From Deltaproteobacteria bacterium (GTDB lineage Bacteria; CG2-30-53-67), in the NCBI GenBank assembly GCA_013151235.1, contig JAADIO010000036.1:1-35690 (forward strand): a stretch of DNA of 35,690 nt, read 5' to 3'. A program made the position numbers and the translations under genes. A model generated the notes under the pieces. The model had not been told where the DNA came from. It was given only the letters and a program-made list of their open reading frames with translations, and searched no databases. This document shows positions 7,027 to 15,892 of the stretch, piece by piece (position 1 is the stretch's first letter; the number at the start of each line of letters is the position of its first letter).

Positions 7027-9123
7027 TCAATCCTCGGATGACTGCTCACTGCTCTTCGCTTCCGAAATCACTTTGTCACTCAGGTGGGCGGGAAGTTCCG
7101 CATAATGATCAAAGGAGAGTTCAAAGGAACCCCGCCCCCCCGTAATAGACCGAAGTGTCGCCACATACTTCATGGTCTCCACCATGGGAACCTCAGCGGA
7201 AACAATCTGGGTACTCCCCCGCGCATCCACCCCCAGGACCTTGCCCCGGCGCGAGTTGAGGTCACTGATCACCCCGCCGACAAAATCATCGGGCACCATG
7301 ATCTGCATCTTCATGATCGGTTCCAACAGTACCGGGGCGGCTTCGAGGCACCCTTTTTTCAGGGCCATCGAAGCGGCTACCTTGAAGGCCATTTCCGAAG
7401 AATCAACACTGTGGTAGGAGCCGTCATAAAGAGTGGCTTTGAAATCAACCATGGGATAGCCCGCCAGCGGTCCTTTCCGGATCGCTTCGGTCAGGCCCTT
7501 TTCCACGGCGGGAATAAATTGCCGGGGGACCGCACCGCCGACGATCTCTTCGGCAAACTCAAAGCCCGACCCCTTGGGCAGGGGTTCAAAACGGATCCAG
7601 ACATCACCGAACTGGCCGTGACCGCCGGTCTGTTTCTTGTATTTGCCCTGGACCTCCGATTTCTTCCGGATGGTCTCCTTGTAAGGAATTTTCGGCTCCT
7701 TCAGGTCGACCTCAACACCGAATTTCTGCTTCATCCGGGCGAGAATGACCTCCATGTGAACCATCCCCATGACGGAGACAACCAGTTCGGAAGTCTCTTC
7801 GCGCCTTTCGATCTTCAGTGCGGGTTCCTCCTCCGCAATCTTCGAAAGGGCCTGGCCTAATTTGTCCTCATCCCCCTTCGATTTTGCCTCCACGGCGAAA
7901 GAGATCACGGGCTCAGGAAAGAGTATGGGAGAAAGACGGACGGGGGCGCTCTCGCTGCACAGGGTATCGCCGGTTACTGTATTCTTCAGCTTGGCCACGG
8001 CGGCGATTTCACCTACTCCAACCTCCGGGACCGACTTCTGCTCCTTGCCGGTAAGACGCAAGATCGTGCCTACCCGTTCTTTCTCATTGGAACAACTGTT
8101 CCAGACGGTCGAATCCGCCTTCATCACCCCGGAAAAGACCCGGAAAAAATTGAGCTTCCCCGCAAAAGGGTCGACAACCGTCTTGTAGACCTGGGCTACT
8201 AACGGTGCGTTGGGAGAAGGTTCGCGAGTAACCAATTCATCGTTTTCCGGGTTGACACCTTCAATCGCCCGCTCATCTCCCACCTGATCCGGGGCCGGGA
8301 GAAAAGAGATCACCCCGTCCAGAAAAAGATCGACCCCGATGTTCGGAAGCGCCGCTCCGCAATAGACCGGCACAAACTGACGCTCGGTCGTCCCTTTCGC
8401 GATGGCGGCACGGATCTCGTCATCCGTGACCACCCCTCCTTCGAGATACCGCTCCATCAGGTCATCGTCGGTCTCCACGGCGGTCTCCACTAATTTTTCG
8501 CGGAAGGCATCGACCTGCTCCTTCAATTCAGCGGGGATCTCCCCGGATCGGTTCACCTTGCCGTCAGTGTAGGTGCAGGACTCCATGGTCAGTAGATCAA
8601 AGACCCCCGTAAAGTCCGCCTCCTTTCCGAGGGGAAGCTGCATCACGAGGGGCCGCGCCTCCAGGGTGGACTCGATCATCTCAATGGCCTTGAAGAAATC
8701 CGAACGCTCCCGGTCCATCTTGTTCACGAAAATCATCGAGGCCAGTCCATAATCGGACAGATAACCCCACACCTTTTCCGTCTCCACCTTCACTCCGGAA
8801 ACGGCGCTGACCAGGACGACCGCCGAGTCCATTACCTTCAGGACCCCCTTGGTGTCGGCCAGAAAATTCGTGTACCCCGGGGTGTCCATACAGAAGATTT
8901 CTTTTTTCTTCCAGGGGATCACGGCCATGGAGGAAGAGAGCGTGCTCTTTCGTTCAATCTCTTCCGATGAATAGTCAAGAATGGAATTCCCTTCATCGAC
9001 CCGGTTTAATCGGGTCGTCACCTTCGCGTTGAACAGTGCCGCTTCACAAAAGGAGGTTTTTCCCACACCCCCGTGACCGACCACAGCCAGATTGCGAACT
9101 TCAGTCAGATCCTGCGTTGCCAT
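7027..9123 (-). CDS. elongation factor G-like translational GTPase (EF-G2/PRK12740-like)
   Basis: 698 residues with all five EF-G domains. G motifs are the P-loop GHGGVGKT (residues 16-23), DTPG, NKMD and a late YCGAA. Domain IV has GGHGQFGDVWIRFEP, and domain V closes the protein. Canonical EF-G has AHIDAGKTT at the P-loop; the GHGGVGKT form marks the divergent EF-G-like group that often coexists with a standard fusA in the str operon. It may act in recycling, stress or ribosome maintenance, but this is not shown here. ATG 9123 is chosen because GAGGT lies 6-7 bases upstream; the next ATG upstream (9135) would place that site inside the gene. It lies 172 bases downstream of the small unknown gene at 9296-9562. 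Confidence 0.88.
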   Translation of the reverse strand: MATQDLTEVRNLAVVGHGGVGKTSFCEAALFNAKVTTRLNRVDEGNSILDYSSEEIERKSTLSSSMAVIPWKKKEIFCMDTPGYTNFLADTKGVLKVMDSAVVLVSAVSGVKVETEKVWGYLSDYGLASMIFVNKMDRERSDFFKAIEMIESTLEARPLVMQLPLGKEADFTGVFDLLTMESCTYTDGKVNRSGEIPAELKEQVDAFREKLVETAVETDDDLMERYLEGGVVTDDEIRAAIAKGTTERQFVPVYCGAALPNIGVDLFLDGVISFLPAPDQVGDERAIEGVNPENDELVTREPSPNAPLVAQVYKTVVDPFAGKLNFFRVFSGVMKADSTVWNSCSNEKERVGTILRLTGKEQKSVPEVGVGEIAAVAKLKNTVTGDTLCSESAPVRLSPILFPEPVISFAVEAKSKGDEDKLGQALSKIAEEEPALKIERREETSELVVSVMGMVHMEVILARMKQKFGVEVDLKEPKIPYKETIRKKSEVQGKYKKQTGGHGQFGDVWIRFEPLPKGSGFEFAEEIVGGAVPRQFIPAVEKGLTEAIRKGPLAGYPMVDFKATLYDGSYHSVDSSEMAFKVAASMALKKGCLEAAPVLLEPIMKMQIMVPDDFVGGVISDLNSRRGKVLGVDARGSTQIVSAEVPMVETMKYVATLRSITGGRGSFELSFDHYAELPAHLSDKVISEAKSSEQSSED

Positions 9124-9295
9124 AGCACACCTCATCCATGAAATAAAAAGGTTGAAAGAAACACGACGTGATGAAAAAAACCAGGATCAAGAGGCAGGAA
9201 GGCCCATCCCCCGAAACTCTTGTACCGACAAACGAACGACTGAATGAAACAAACGGGAAAACCGATCCTCCCCCGAAAACCGGTCGGCTCGCAAA

Positions 9296-9562
9296 CTACC
9301 AGATACTCGACTCGACCTTGCCCCCCTTCATGACCAGGATGTCAACCACGGCATGATTAAAATAGTTCGTGGTATCAACAATCTCCGGGGCAACACGACT
9401 CCGGTAGAGTTCCCGTCCCTTCCGGAGGTCTTCGTCCAGCAGTTCAAAGAGATTATCGTTTTTAATCCCTTTTTCAATTTTGGGTTGATTATAAAGTGCG
9501 ATATCGGAGAGAATGGTTCTCGCCAGGCGTTTGGCTTTCTCGTGGTCGATGATTTGCGTCAT
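9296..9562 (-). CDS. conserved hypothetical protein, 88 residues
   Basis: A small soluble, mostly helical protein with no motif I can name. It starts MTQIIDHEKAKRLARTI and has a charged middle (DEDLRKGRELYRSRV), no cysteine and no signal peptide. ATG 9562 is chosen because GGGAGG lies 8 bases upstream and a strong promoter is correctly spaced; the longer frame would begin upstream of that promoter. It is divergent from prfB, with the two promoters packed in about 150 bases, and it may be co-transcribed with the EF-G-like gene downstream. Confidence 0.65.
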   Translation of the reverse strand: MTQIIDHEKAKRLARTILSDIALYNQPKIEKGIKNDNLFELLDEDLRKGRELYRSRVAPEIVDTTNYFNHAVVDILVMKGGKVESSIW

Positions 9563-9587
9563 GGAATTTCCTCCCATTGTCGGGTAC

Positions 9588-9616
9588 AATGTACTTAATT
9601 TATCTTGTTTTGTCAA
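9588..9616 (-). promoter_or_regulatory. sigma-70 promoter of the 88-residue protein
   Basis: On the minus strand, TTGACA (9616-9611), exactly 17 bases, then TACATT (9593-9588). The leader to the ATG is about 20 bases. Confidence 0.65.
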
Positions 9617-9649
9617 CAATATCAAGCAATTTCGTTCTGCAATAAGCGG

Positions 9650-9678
9650 TTGCAATCACCCCCGTGATATGATATGAA
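9650..9678 (+). promoter_or_regulatory. possible prfB promoter
   Basis: TTGCAA (9650-9655), 17 bases, then TATGAA (9673-9678). Both hexamers are imperfect. It is placed back to back with the divergent promoter at 9588-9616. Confidence 0.4.
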
Positions 9679-9732
9679 AATCTATTTACACAAAGGGGGC
9701 TTGCACCCCCGTGTTTTCTTTTGGAGGATCAG

Positions 9733-10828
9733 ATGATTGATGAGCTGAAAAAGGAATTCAAAACGGTGGCCCATGATTTCGAACTCCTGCGGAGTCATCT
9801 TTGACCTCTCGGAGACGCACCGGCAATTAGAGCAGCTCGAAAGAACCATTTCCAACCCGGATTTCTGGAACAACCCTCAGAGCGCACAGAAACCGCTGAA
9901 GAAGCGTGCCGCCCTTCAGAATCAACTTTCCGAATGGAAAAAAGTGCAACAGGTCCACGACGACCTGGAGACCTTGATCGAACTTTGCCGGGAAGAAGAG
10001 GCGGAAGACCTCTATCCTGAAATCCGCACGGCTCTCCGGGAGTTCCGGACCGCCATGACCGACCTCGAACTGAAAACCATGCTCGGGGAAGAAAATGACC
10101 CCAACAACGCCATCGTCAACATCCATTCCGGTGCCGGGGGAACGGAATCACAGGACTGGGCGCAGATGCTCTTCCGCATGTATCAACGCTGGACGGAACG
10201 AAAAAGATTCAAAATCAAGATCCTCGACCTGATGTACGGCGAAGAAGCCGGGATCAAGAGCGTCACATTCATCGTCGAGGGAGAATATGCCTACGGTCTC
10301 CTTAAATCGGAAGACGGCGTACACCGGCTCGTCCGGATCTCTCCCTTCGACGCCGGGAAACGGCGTCATACCTCCTTTGCCTCCGTGATGATCCTGCCCG
10401 AATTGGACGAAGAAATCGAGGTACCGATCCGGGACGAGGACTTGCGGATCGACACCTACCGGTCGAGCGGTGCCGGTGGTCAGCATGTCAATGTCACCGA
10501 CTCCGCCGTTCGGATCACCCATCTCCCTACGGGGATTGTGGTGCAGTGTCAGAATGAACGCTCCCAGCACAAGAACAAGGCCTCCGCCCTGAAGGTCCTG
10601 AAGGCCCGGATCTATGAACTTGAAGTGGAGAAACAAAAGGAAAAAGTCGAGGAGATGCACGGCGAGAAAAAAGAGATCGGCTGGGGCAACCAGATCCGCT
10701 CCTACGTCCTTCAGCCCTACCAACTCGTTAAGGACAACCGGACCAAAGTGGAAAAAGGCAATGTCGAAGCCGTCCTCGACGGAGAGATTGATGAATTCAT
10801 GAAGGCCTACCTGTTACGAAAGAAATGA
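9733..10828 (+). CDS. prfB: peptide chain release factor 2, made by programmed +1 frameshift
   Basis: RF2 reads UAA and UGA stop codons and releases the finished protein. Translation starts at ATG 9733 (GGAGG upstream), reads 23 codons to an in-frame TGA at 9802-9804, and slips +1 on CTT so that GAC at 9803 is next; the joined protein is about 364 residues, normal for RF2. The main frame contains the SPF stop-recognition tripeptide (RISPFDAGKRR) and the GGQ catalytic motif (SSGAGGQHVNVTDS). A long frame starting at 9773 is also open, but it misses the true N-terminus MIDELKKEFKTVAHD. The gene's own terminator is TGA, so RF2 level feeds back on both frameshifting and its own termination. lysS follows from its own promoter. 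Confidence 0.95.
9790..9805 (+). promoter_or_regulatory. prfB programmed +1 frameshift site
   Basis: CGGAG (Shine-Dalgarno-like), then TCAT, then the slippery CTT followed by TGA and C. This is the classic RF2 autoregulatory arrangement: when RF2 is scarce the ribosome pauses at UGA and slips forward one base. Confidence 0.92.
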
Positions 10829-10860
10829 ACGGACGGCGGCCGTTCGGCATCGCTTCTTTT
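10827..10860 (+). terminator. possible weak terminator after prfB
   Basis: GAACGG (10827-10832) pairs with CCGTTC (10840-10845) over a 7-base loop, followed about 9 bases later by a T-rich stretch (CTTCTTTTCTT). The distance to the T-run makes it imperfect. Confidence 0.3.
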
Positions 10861-10861
10861 C

Positions 10862-10890
10862 TTGACGAGAGGGGCGAACTCTTCTATAGT
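10862..10890 (+). promoter_or_regulatory. lysS promoter
   Basis: TTGACG (10862-10867), 17-base spacer, TATAGT (10885-10890); each hexamer has one mismatch from consensus. The leader before lysS is about 22 bases. Confidence 0.75.
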
Positions 10891-10918
10891 GGCGGCGCAT
10901 TAAACGAAAAGGATGGAA

Positions 10919-12409
10919 ATGGCACAAGACGAAAACGAAATCATACAGCAGCGGAAGAAAAAAATCCGGGAGATGGAGGCGGAGGGCATCCCCCTTTACG
11001 CGCACCGTTACGACCCCGAAGATACCGCGGAGGCAATCCTTGCAAATTTCGGGAAGACCGCACCCGAGGCGCTGGAGAAGGAGAAACCTTCCGTCCATGT
11101 TGCCGGCCGGATCGTCTCCCTGCGCCGGTTCGGCAAGGCCGCCTTTGCCCACATCCGGGACGCAAGCGGCCGCATCCAGATCTTCGCCGCCAAAAACGTC
11201 CTGTCCGCCGAAGAATTCCGCCTCTTTAAACGGGTGGATATCGGCGACTTCATCGGCGTGCAGGGAGTGCTTTTCTTCACCCGGACCGGTGAACTGACCA
11301 TCGAAATCCGGACGCTGAAACTCCTGACCAAGGCCGTCCGGCCCCTGCCGGAAAAATGGCACGGCCTCAAGGACAAGGAAATCCGTTACCGCCAACGCTA
11401 TCTTGATCTGATCGCCAATCCCGATGTCCAACGGACCTTCGTTCAGCGGAGCCGGATCATTGCCGCGATAAGGGAGTTCATGAACCGGAGGGACTTCATC
11501 GAGGTAGAAACACCGATGATGCAGCCGATTCCCGGCGGCGCCACGGCCCGCCCGTTTGTCACCCATCACAACGCCTTAGGAATCGATCTCTATCTCCGGA
11601 TCGCCCCGGAACTCTACCTGAAACGGCTTTTGGTGGGCGGGTTTGAGCGGGTCTATGAACTGAACCGGAACTTCCGAAACGAGGGGATGGACCTCCAGCA
11701 CAATCCGGAATTCACCATGATCGAATTCTACATGGCCTATGCCGACTACAGGGACATGATGACCCTGACGGAAGAACTTCTCTCCGAGATCACCGGAAAG
11801 GTCCATGATTCCCTTGTACTTCCGTACAAGGGACACAAGATCAACATGGCCCCCCCCTATCGGCGGCTCCCCTACCGGGCGGCCCTCGAGGAAGCCCTGC
11901 AGGAAAAGGGGTTTGCCCCGGAGACACTGGACGACACGGCGGCCGTCCGCCGGGCGGCGGAGACCCTGGAGATCGCCCTGCCGCCGAAGGCGTCCCGCAC
12001 CAAGGTCCTGGACAAACTCTTTGAGACCCTGGTCGAAGAGAATCTGATTCAGCCGACCTTTGTCATCGATTATCCAACGGAACTTTCGCCCCTTTCCAAG
12101 CGAAAACCGGACAACCCCGATGAGGTGGAACGCTTCGAACTCTTCATCGCCGGGAAAGAGATGGCCAATGCCTTTTCCGAACTGAACGATCCCGAAGATC
12201 AGCGCGGCCGATTCGAGGCACAGGTCGCCGAACGCAAAGGGGGAGATGAAGAGGCCATGTATATGGACCACGATTTCGTCCGGGCACTGGAATACGGAAT
12301 GCCCCCCGCCGCAGGCGAAGGGATCGGCATCGACCGGCTCATCATGCTCCTGACCGGGAACGAATCGATCCGGGATGTCATTCTCTTCCCGCAGATGCGT
12401 CCGGAGTAG
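10919..12409 (+). CDS. lysS: lysyl-tRNA synthetase, class II
   Basis: 496-residue class IIb aminoacyl-tRNA synthetase charging tRNA-Lys with lysine; one tRNA-Lys gene lies in this window at 34033. An OB-fold anticodon-binding domain covers about residues 55-150 (VAGRIVSLRRFGKAAFAHIRD). The catalytic core has motif 1 (FIEVETPMMQPIPGGATARPF, in part), motif 2 (FRNEGMDLQHNPEFTMIEFY) and motif 3 (GEGIGIDRLIMLLTG). Two ATGs six bases apart are possible; the second, at 10919, has AAGGA five bases upstream and is preferred. Length is normal for the bacterial enzyme. The lolC-type gene follows after 45 bases, an association common in deltaproteobacteria. Confidence 0.95.
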   Translation: MAQDENEIIQQRKKKIREMEAEGIPLYAHRYDPEDTAEAILANFGKTAPEALEKEKPSVHVAGRIVSLRRFGKAAFAHIRDASGRIQIFAAKNVLSAEEFRLFKRVDIGDFIGVQGVLFFTRTGELTIEIRTLKLLTKAVRPLPEKWHGLKDKEIRYRQRYLDLIANPDVQRTFVQRSRIIAAIREFMNRRDFIEVETPMMQPIPGGATARPFVTHHNALGIDLYLRIAPELYLKRLLVGGFERVYELNRNFRNEGMDLQHNPEFTMIEFYMAYADYRDMMTLTEELLSEITGKVHDSLVLPYKGHKINMAPPYRRLPYRAALEEALQEKGFAPETLDDTAAVRRAAETLEIALPPKASRTKVLDKLFETLVEENLIQPTFVIDYPTELSPLSKRKPDNPDEVERFELFIAGKEMANAFSELNDPEDQRGRFEAQVAERKGGDEEAMYMDHDFVRALEYGMPPAAGEGIGIDRLIMLLTGNESIRDVILFPQMRPE

Positions 12410-12454
12410 CGGACCGCAATCCCGGATAAACGTCTATCAGGACAACAGCCCGTC

Positions 12455-13726
12455 ATGCGCTACGAACTCTTCATCGGTCTTCGCTACCTTAAGTCCAAAC
12501 GGAAGAATACCTTTGTCTCCATCATCACGCTGATCTCGATTATCGGCGTCACCGTCGGCGTCATGGCCCTGATCATCGTTCTGGCCGTCATGAGCGGTTT
12601 CGAAGAGGATCTGAAGGCCAAGATCCTCGGGACCAACTCTCATATTGTCGTCCTCTCCTTCGGGAAACAGGGGATGGCCGACTACCGGGACGTGGTAAAA
12701 AAAATCCGGGAGAACCCCCACGTCCGCTCGGCGACCCCCTTCATCTACAACCAGGTCATGCTGACTTCGGAAAGCAGCGTCGCCGGCGTGGTGCTTCGGG
12801 GAATCCTCCCGAAAGAGGAAGGCAAGGTGACCGACATCAACCGGAACATGGTGGCCGGCAACCTTGTGGATATCGCTCCACACCCGGCACGGCCCGGGAG
12901 CCCCCCTCCCCCACGGGGCATTGTGATCGGCAAGGAACTCGCCGGCATGCTGGGCGTTTTTTTGGGTGATCCCGTCAATGTCGTTTCCCCGCTCGGAAGG
13001 ATCACCCCTCTCGGAATGGTCCCCAAAATGACCCGGTTCAAGGTGGTGGGAATCTTCGATGCCGGTCTCTATGAATACGACACGGGACTGGCCTATGTCG
13101 GTCTTCAGGAGGCACAGCAGTTTTTTAACCTCAACAATCGTGTCACCGGCGTGGAGGTGAAGATCGACGACATCTATCAAGCCCCGAAGATCCGGAAAGA
13201 AATTCAGCACAGACTCGGCCCCGCCTTCTGGGCGAAAGACTGGATGCAGATGAACCGGAACCTCTTTTCCGCCCTGCGGCTTGAAAAGATCACCATGTTC
13301 ATTATCCTCTCCCTGATCGTCCTGGTCGCCGCCCTGAACATCATCAGCACCCTGACGATGGTTGTGATGGAAAAGGGGAAGGATATCGCCATCCTGAAAT
13401 CGATGGGTGCCCGGTGGCAGAGCATCATGCGGATCTTCATGGTCGAAGGGATGATCATCGGTTTTGTGGGGACGACCCTCGGTTCCACCCTGGGACTTCT
13501 GGTCGCGTTCAACCTGGAGTCCATCGTAGCCCTGATCGAACGGATCTTTCACTTCCAGCTCATCGACAGTTCCGTCTATTACATCGACAAACTCCCCTCC
13601 CGGGTGGAGCCCCTCGATGTACTCCTGGTGATCGGCATTTCCCTTCTGATCAGCCTCGCCTCGACCCTCTACCCTTCCTACAAGGCCTCCAGACTCGATC
13701 CCGTCGAAGCAATCCGCTACGAGTAA
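12455..13726 (+). CDS. lolC: LolC/LolE-family lipoprotein-releasing ABC transporter permease
   Basis: 423-residue inner-membrane subunit of the LolCDE machine that extracts outer-membrane lipoproteins and passes them to LolA. An N-terminal transmembrane helix (residues about 22-48) is followed by a large periplasmic MacB-PCD domain (about 50-270) and three FtsX-type helices near 276-300, 325-355 and 380-405. The KGKDIAILKSMGA segment is the conserved coupling region that contacts the ATPase. The gene follows lysS at 45 bases and is probably co-transcribed. The ATPase lolD, which normally comes next, is not here; the next gene has its own promoter and a different family. LolC and LolE cannot be separated confidently, and a single LolF-like permease is possible. 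Confidence 0.88.
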   Translation: MRYELFIGLRYLKSKRKNTFVSIITLISIIGVTVGVMALIIVLAVMSGFEEDLKAKILGTNSHIVVLSFGKQGMADYRDVVKKIRENPHVRSATPFIYNQVMLTSESSVAGVVLRGILPKEEGKVTDINRNMVAGNLVDIAPHPARPGSPPPPRGIVIGKELAGMLGVFLGDPVNVVSPLGRITPLGMVPKMTRFKVVGIFDAGLYEYDTGLAYVGLQEAQQFFNLNNRVTGVEVKIDDIYQAPKIRKEIQHRLGPAFWAKDWMQMNRNLFSALRLEKITMFIILSLIVLVAALNIISTLTMVVMEKGKDIAILKSMGARWQSIMRIFMVEGMIIGFVGTTLGSTLGLLVAFNLESIVALIERIFHFQLIDSSVYYIDKLPSRVEPLDVLLVIGISLLISLASTLYPSYKASRLDPVEAIRYE

Positions 13727-13785
13727 CATGATTCTTCACCCGCAAAATAAAAGGTCCTCCATGAACTACACCGGAGAATCATTTA

Positions 13786-13814
13786 TTGTCGAATTGCTGA
13801 TCCCTTGTTATAAT
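13786..13814 (+). promoter_or_regulatory. promoter of the hybrid GspE/PilT ATPase gene
   Basis: TTGTCG (13786-13791), 17 bases, then a perfect TATAAT (13809-13814). The leader is about 60 bases to the ATG at 13882, which follows GGAGGG. Confidence 0.65.
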
Positions 13815-13881
13815 ATTTCTATAGCCACGAGGTGACCTGAGTTACCCATACCGGAATGTTTTCCCACCCATCGGAGGGACC

Positions 13882-15444
13882 ATGATCTCTACAAAACCGG
13901 CAACAGGCGATAAATTAGGTGAAATTCTGGTCAAGAACGGCCTCATCGGAGAAGACCAGCTGAAGGAGGCCCTGAAACGCCAGTATCAGCAGGGAGGATT
14001 TCTCGGAACCAACCTGATCATGCTGGGATATATTGATGAAGAAACCCTGATGAATGTCCTCAGCTCGAAGCTGGGCATTCAGAGCATCAATCTGACCGGC
14101 CATGAGATCACCCCCCTCCTCCAGCGGATGCTCCCCTTCGACAAGGTCAAGTTCCACAACGTCCTGCCCGTTGCGCTGGAAGGGAATACATTGATCGTGG
14201 CCATGGCCGACCCCACGGATCTCAAAATCCAGTACGATCTGGAATACACCCTGCGGCGTTCCATCCGCGGGGTTCTGGCCTCGGAAAAGGACATCCTCGA
14301 TGCCATCGCCTTCTTTGAAAAGGAAGGCTACGGGGAGCGGCCTTATACCAAGTCCTGTGTCGTACCCTCATTGCCGGATAAAACGCTCGACATCCGGGAA
14401 CTCCTGAAAGTTACTGTGGAAGAGAATGCCACCGATCTGCTGATTACCGCCGGAGTGGCGCCCTGCCTGAAGATCAACAACAAGGTAACTCGCCTCAAGA
14501 CCCCCTCGCTGACGCCCGGTCAGGTGGAAGAACTGGTTTTTTCGATCCTGACGGAAAACCAGAAAACAAAGTTGCAGCAACAGTCGGCCCTCGAATTCGC
14601 CTACTCCCTTTTCGATATGGGACGGTTCCGGATCAATATCTATTTTCAGCGAGGATCTCTCTCCCTGACCGCCCGGAACCTGATGGAACGGATTCCCTCT
14701 CTCGAAGAGTTGGGCCTTCCCGGCTGGGTCCGGGAGTATGCCTTACGGCCTCAGGGTCTGATCCTGGTCACCGGCCCGGCGGGACATGGAAAGTCAACCA
14801 CCATCGCCTCCCTCATAGAGGTGATCAACACCCATCATCAGTCCAATATCATTACCATTGAGGACCCCATCGAGTTCCTCTTCCAGCATAAGAACAGCAA
14901 CGTCAATCAGCGGGAGGTCGGAACCGATACAGCCTCCTTCTCTGAAGGGTTGAGAAACATCTTCCGTCAGAGTCCCGATGTCATCATGATCGGAGAACTT
15001 CGGGATTACGAAAGCATCTCCATCGCCCTCAGTGCTGCGGAGACGGGGCATCTGGTATTGGGGACGCTCCACACCCTGAATGCCACGGCCACCATCGACC
15101 GTTTGATTAACGTCTTCCCCGGAGATCAGCACAACCAGATCCGGGCCCAATTGGCCGAATCCCTCCTCTTGATCCTCTCTCAACGGCTGGTCCTCTCCCG
15201 GGACGGCAAGAGCCGAGTACTGGCTTACGAAAAGCTGACCCCTTCATCCAGGGTCCGGAACCTGATCCGGATCAAGAAGATCCATCAACTGCGCACCCAG
15301 ATGCTGAACGAACAGGAAGATTTCGAATCGATCGATTCCAGCTTGATCAAACTGGCCAGAGAAGGAAAAATACGGAGGGAAGAAGCCCTGAAGTTTGCCG
15401 ATAACCAGAACTTTGTAAATGACATAATCAACAAAAAGAGGTAA
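13882..15444 (+). CDS. hybrid secretion/pilus ATPase: GspE N-terminal domain fused to a PilT-like motor
   Basis: 520-residue cytoplasmic hexameric ATPase of the type II secretion/type IV pilus superfamily. Residues 10-145 are a T2SSE_N/MshEN-like domain (KLGEILVKNGLIGEDQLKEAL), found in assembly ATPases. Residues 168-520 resemble the retraction ATPase PilT: LLKVTVEENATDLLITAG, Walker A GPAGHGKST (298-306), Asp box IEDPIEF, Walker B PDVIMIGELRD, His box TGHLVLGTLHT, and the PilT-type VRNLIRIKKIHQLRTQM near 458-474. The Walker A has AGH where TGS is usual. It lacks the zinc-binding CxxC module of GspE/PilB. No pilin, PilC or PilQ gene is adjacent. It converges with an operon encoding a pseudopilin-like membrane protein, a possible partner. 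Confidence 0.85.
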   Translation: MISTKPATGDKLGEILVKNGLIGEDQLKEALKRQYQQGGFLGTNLIMLGYIDEETLMNVLSSKLGIQSINLTGHEITPLLQRMLPFDKVKFHNVLPVALEGNTLIVAMADPTDLKIQYDLEYTLRRSIRGVLASEKDILDAIAFFEKEGYGERPYTKSCVVPSLPDKTLDIRELLKVTVEENATDLLITAGVAPCLKINNKVTRLKTPSLTPGQVEELVFSILTENQKTKLQQQSALEFAYSLFDMGRFRINIYFQRGSLSLTARNLMERIPSLEELGLPGWVREYALRPQGLILVTGPAGHGKSTTIASLIEVINTHHQSNIITIEDPIEFLFQHKNSNVNQREVGTDTASFSEGLRNIFRQSPDVIMIGELRDYESISIALSAAETGHLVLGTLHTLNATATIDRLINVFPGDQHNQIRAQLAESLLLILSQRLVLSRDGKSRVLAYEKLTPSSRVRNLIRIKKIHQLRTQMLNEQEDFESIDSSLIKLAREGKIRREEALKFADNQNFVNDIINKKR

Positions 15445-15489
15445 AGCTGCATACCGAACGTACAACCATCTTCAAAAAAAAGGAAGAGT

Positions 15490-15798
15490 TTAGGAAAGCG
15501 GACGAGCATCTCCCGAGACCTCATCCTGCCGGAGCTCCCTTTCCTTCTCCCTTCCGAAGCTCTCCAGAAATTGCCGCACTTCGGGAACCAGATAGGTCTC
15601 TTCAAGGGACAGGCCGGAAAGGGCCCGACCCAGGATTTCTGCTTTTTCCTGGACTGTCAGGGTTTTTCGGATGATGATCATCCGGTCCTCCTTGACACGG
15701 CAGATGCCACCCCGGCTGTTGCACCGCTCATAACGGACCTGAATCGAGAGTTTCTGTGCCAGCATTTCGAGCTGTTCCAGCATCTCCTGTGCATCCAT
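15490..15798 (-). CDS. conserved hypothetical protein, 102 residues
   Basis: A small soluble protein with an N-terminal helix (MDAQEMLEQLEMLAQKLSIQV), a short strand pair containing two cysteines (YERCNSRGGICRVKED) and helices ending LVPEVRQFLESFGREKERE. I recall similar short proteins in deltaproteobacteria but know no function. The SRGGICRVK turn with paired cysteines could bind metal or be structural. The ATG at 15798 follows GAGGATG about 7 bases upstream. It lies 94 bases after the DUF4388 gene on the same strand and may be the last gene of that operon. It converges with the ATPase gene. Confidence 0.65.
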   Translation of the reverse strand: MDAQEMLEQLEMLAQKLSIQVRYERCNSRGGICRVKEDRMIIIRKTLTVQEKAEILGRALSGLSLEETYLVPEVRQFLESFGREKERELRQDEVSGDARPLS

Positions 15799-15892
15799 TT
15801 TAAATCATCCTCATGGAACCAAATCCTCTGATCAAAAGACCGTTCCCCGTCTACGCACGAAACGCACAAAGACGTATTGGAGTACCGCAATC

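Noticed and set aside
12437-13729. 430-residue minus-strand reading frame
   Set aside because: It is the shadow of lolC; its composition is rich in His, Asp and Gly, as in antisense translations of high-GC genes, and it has no domain.
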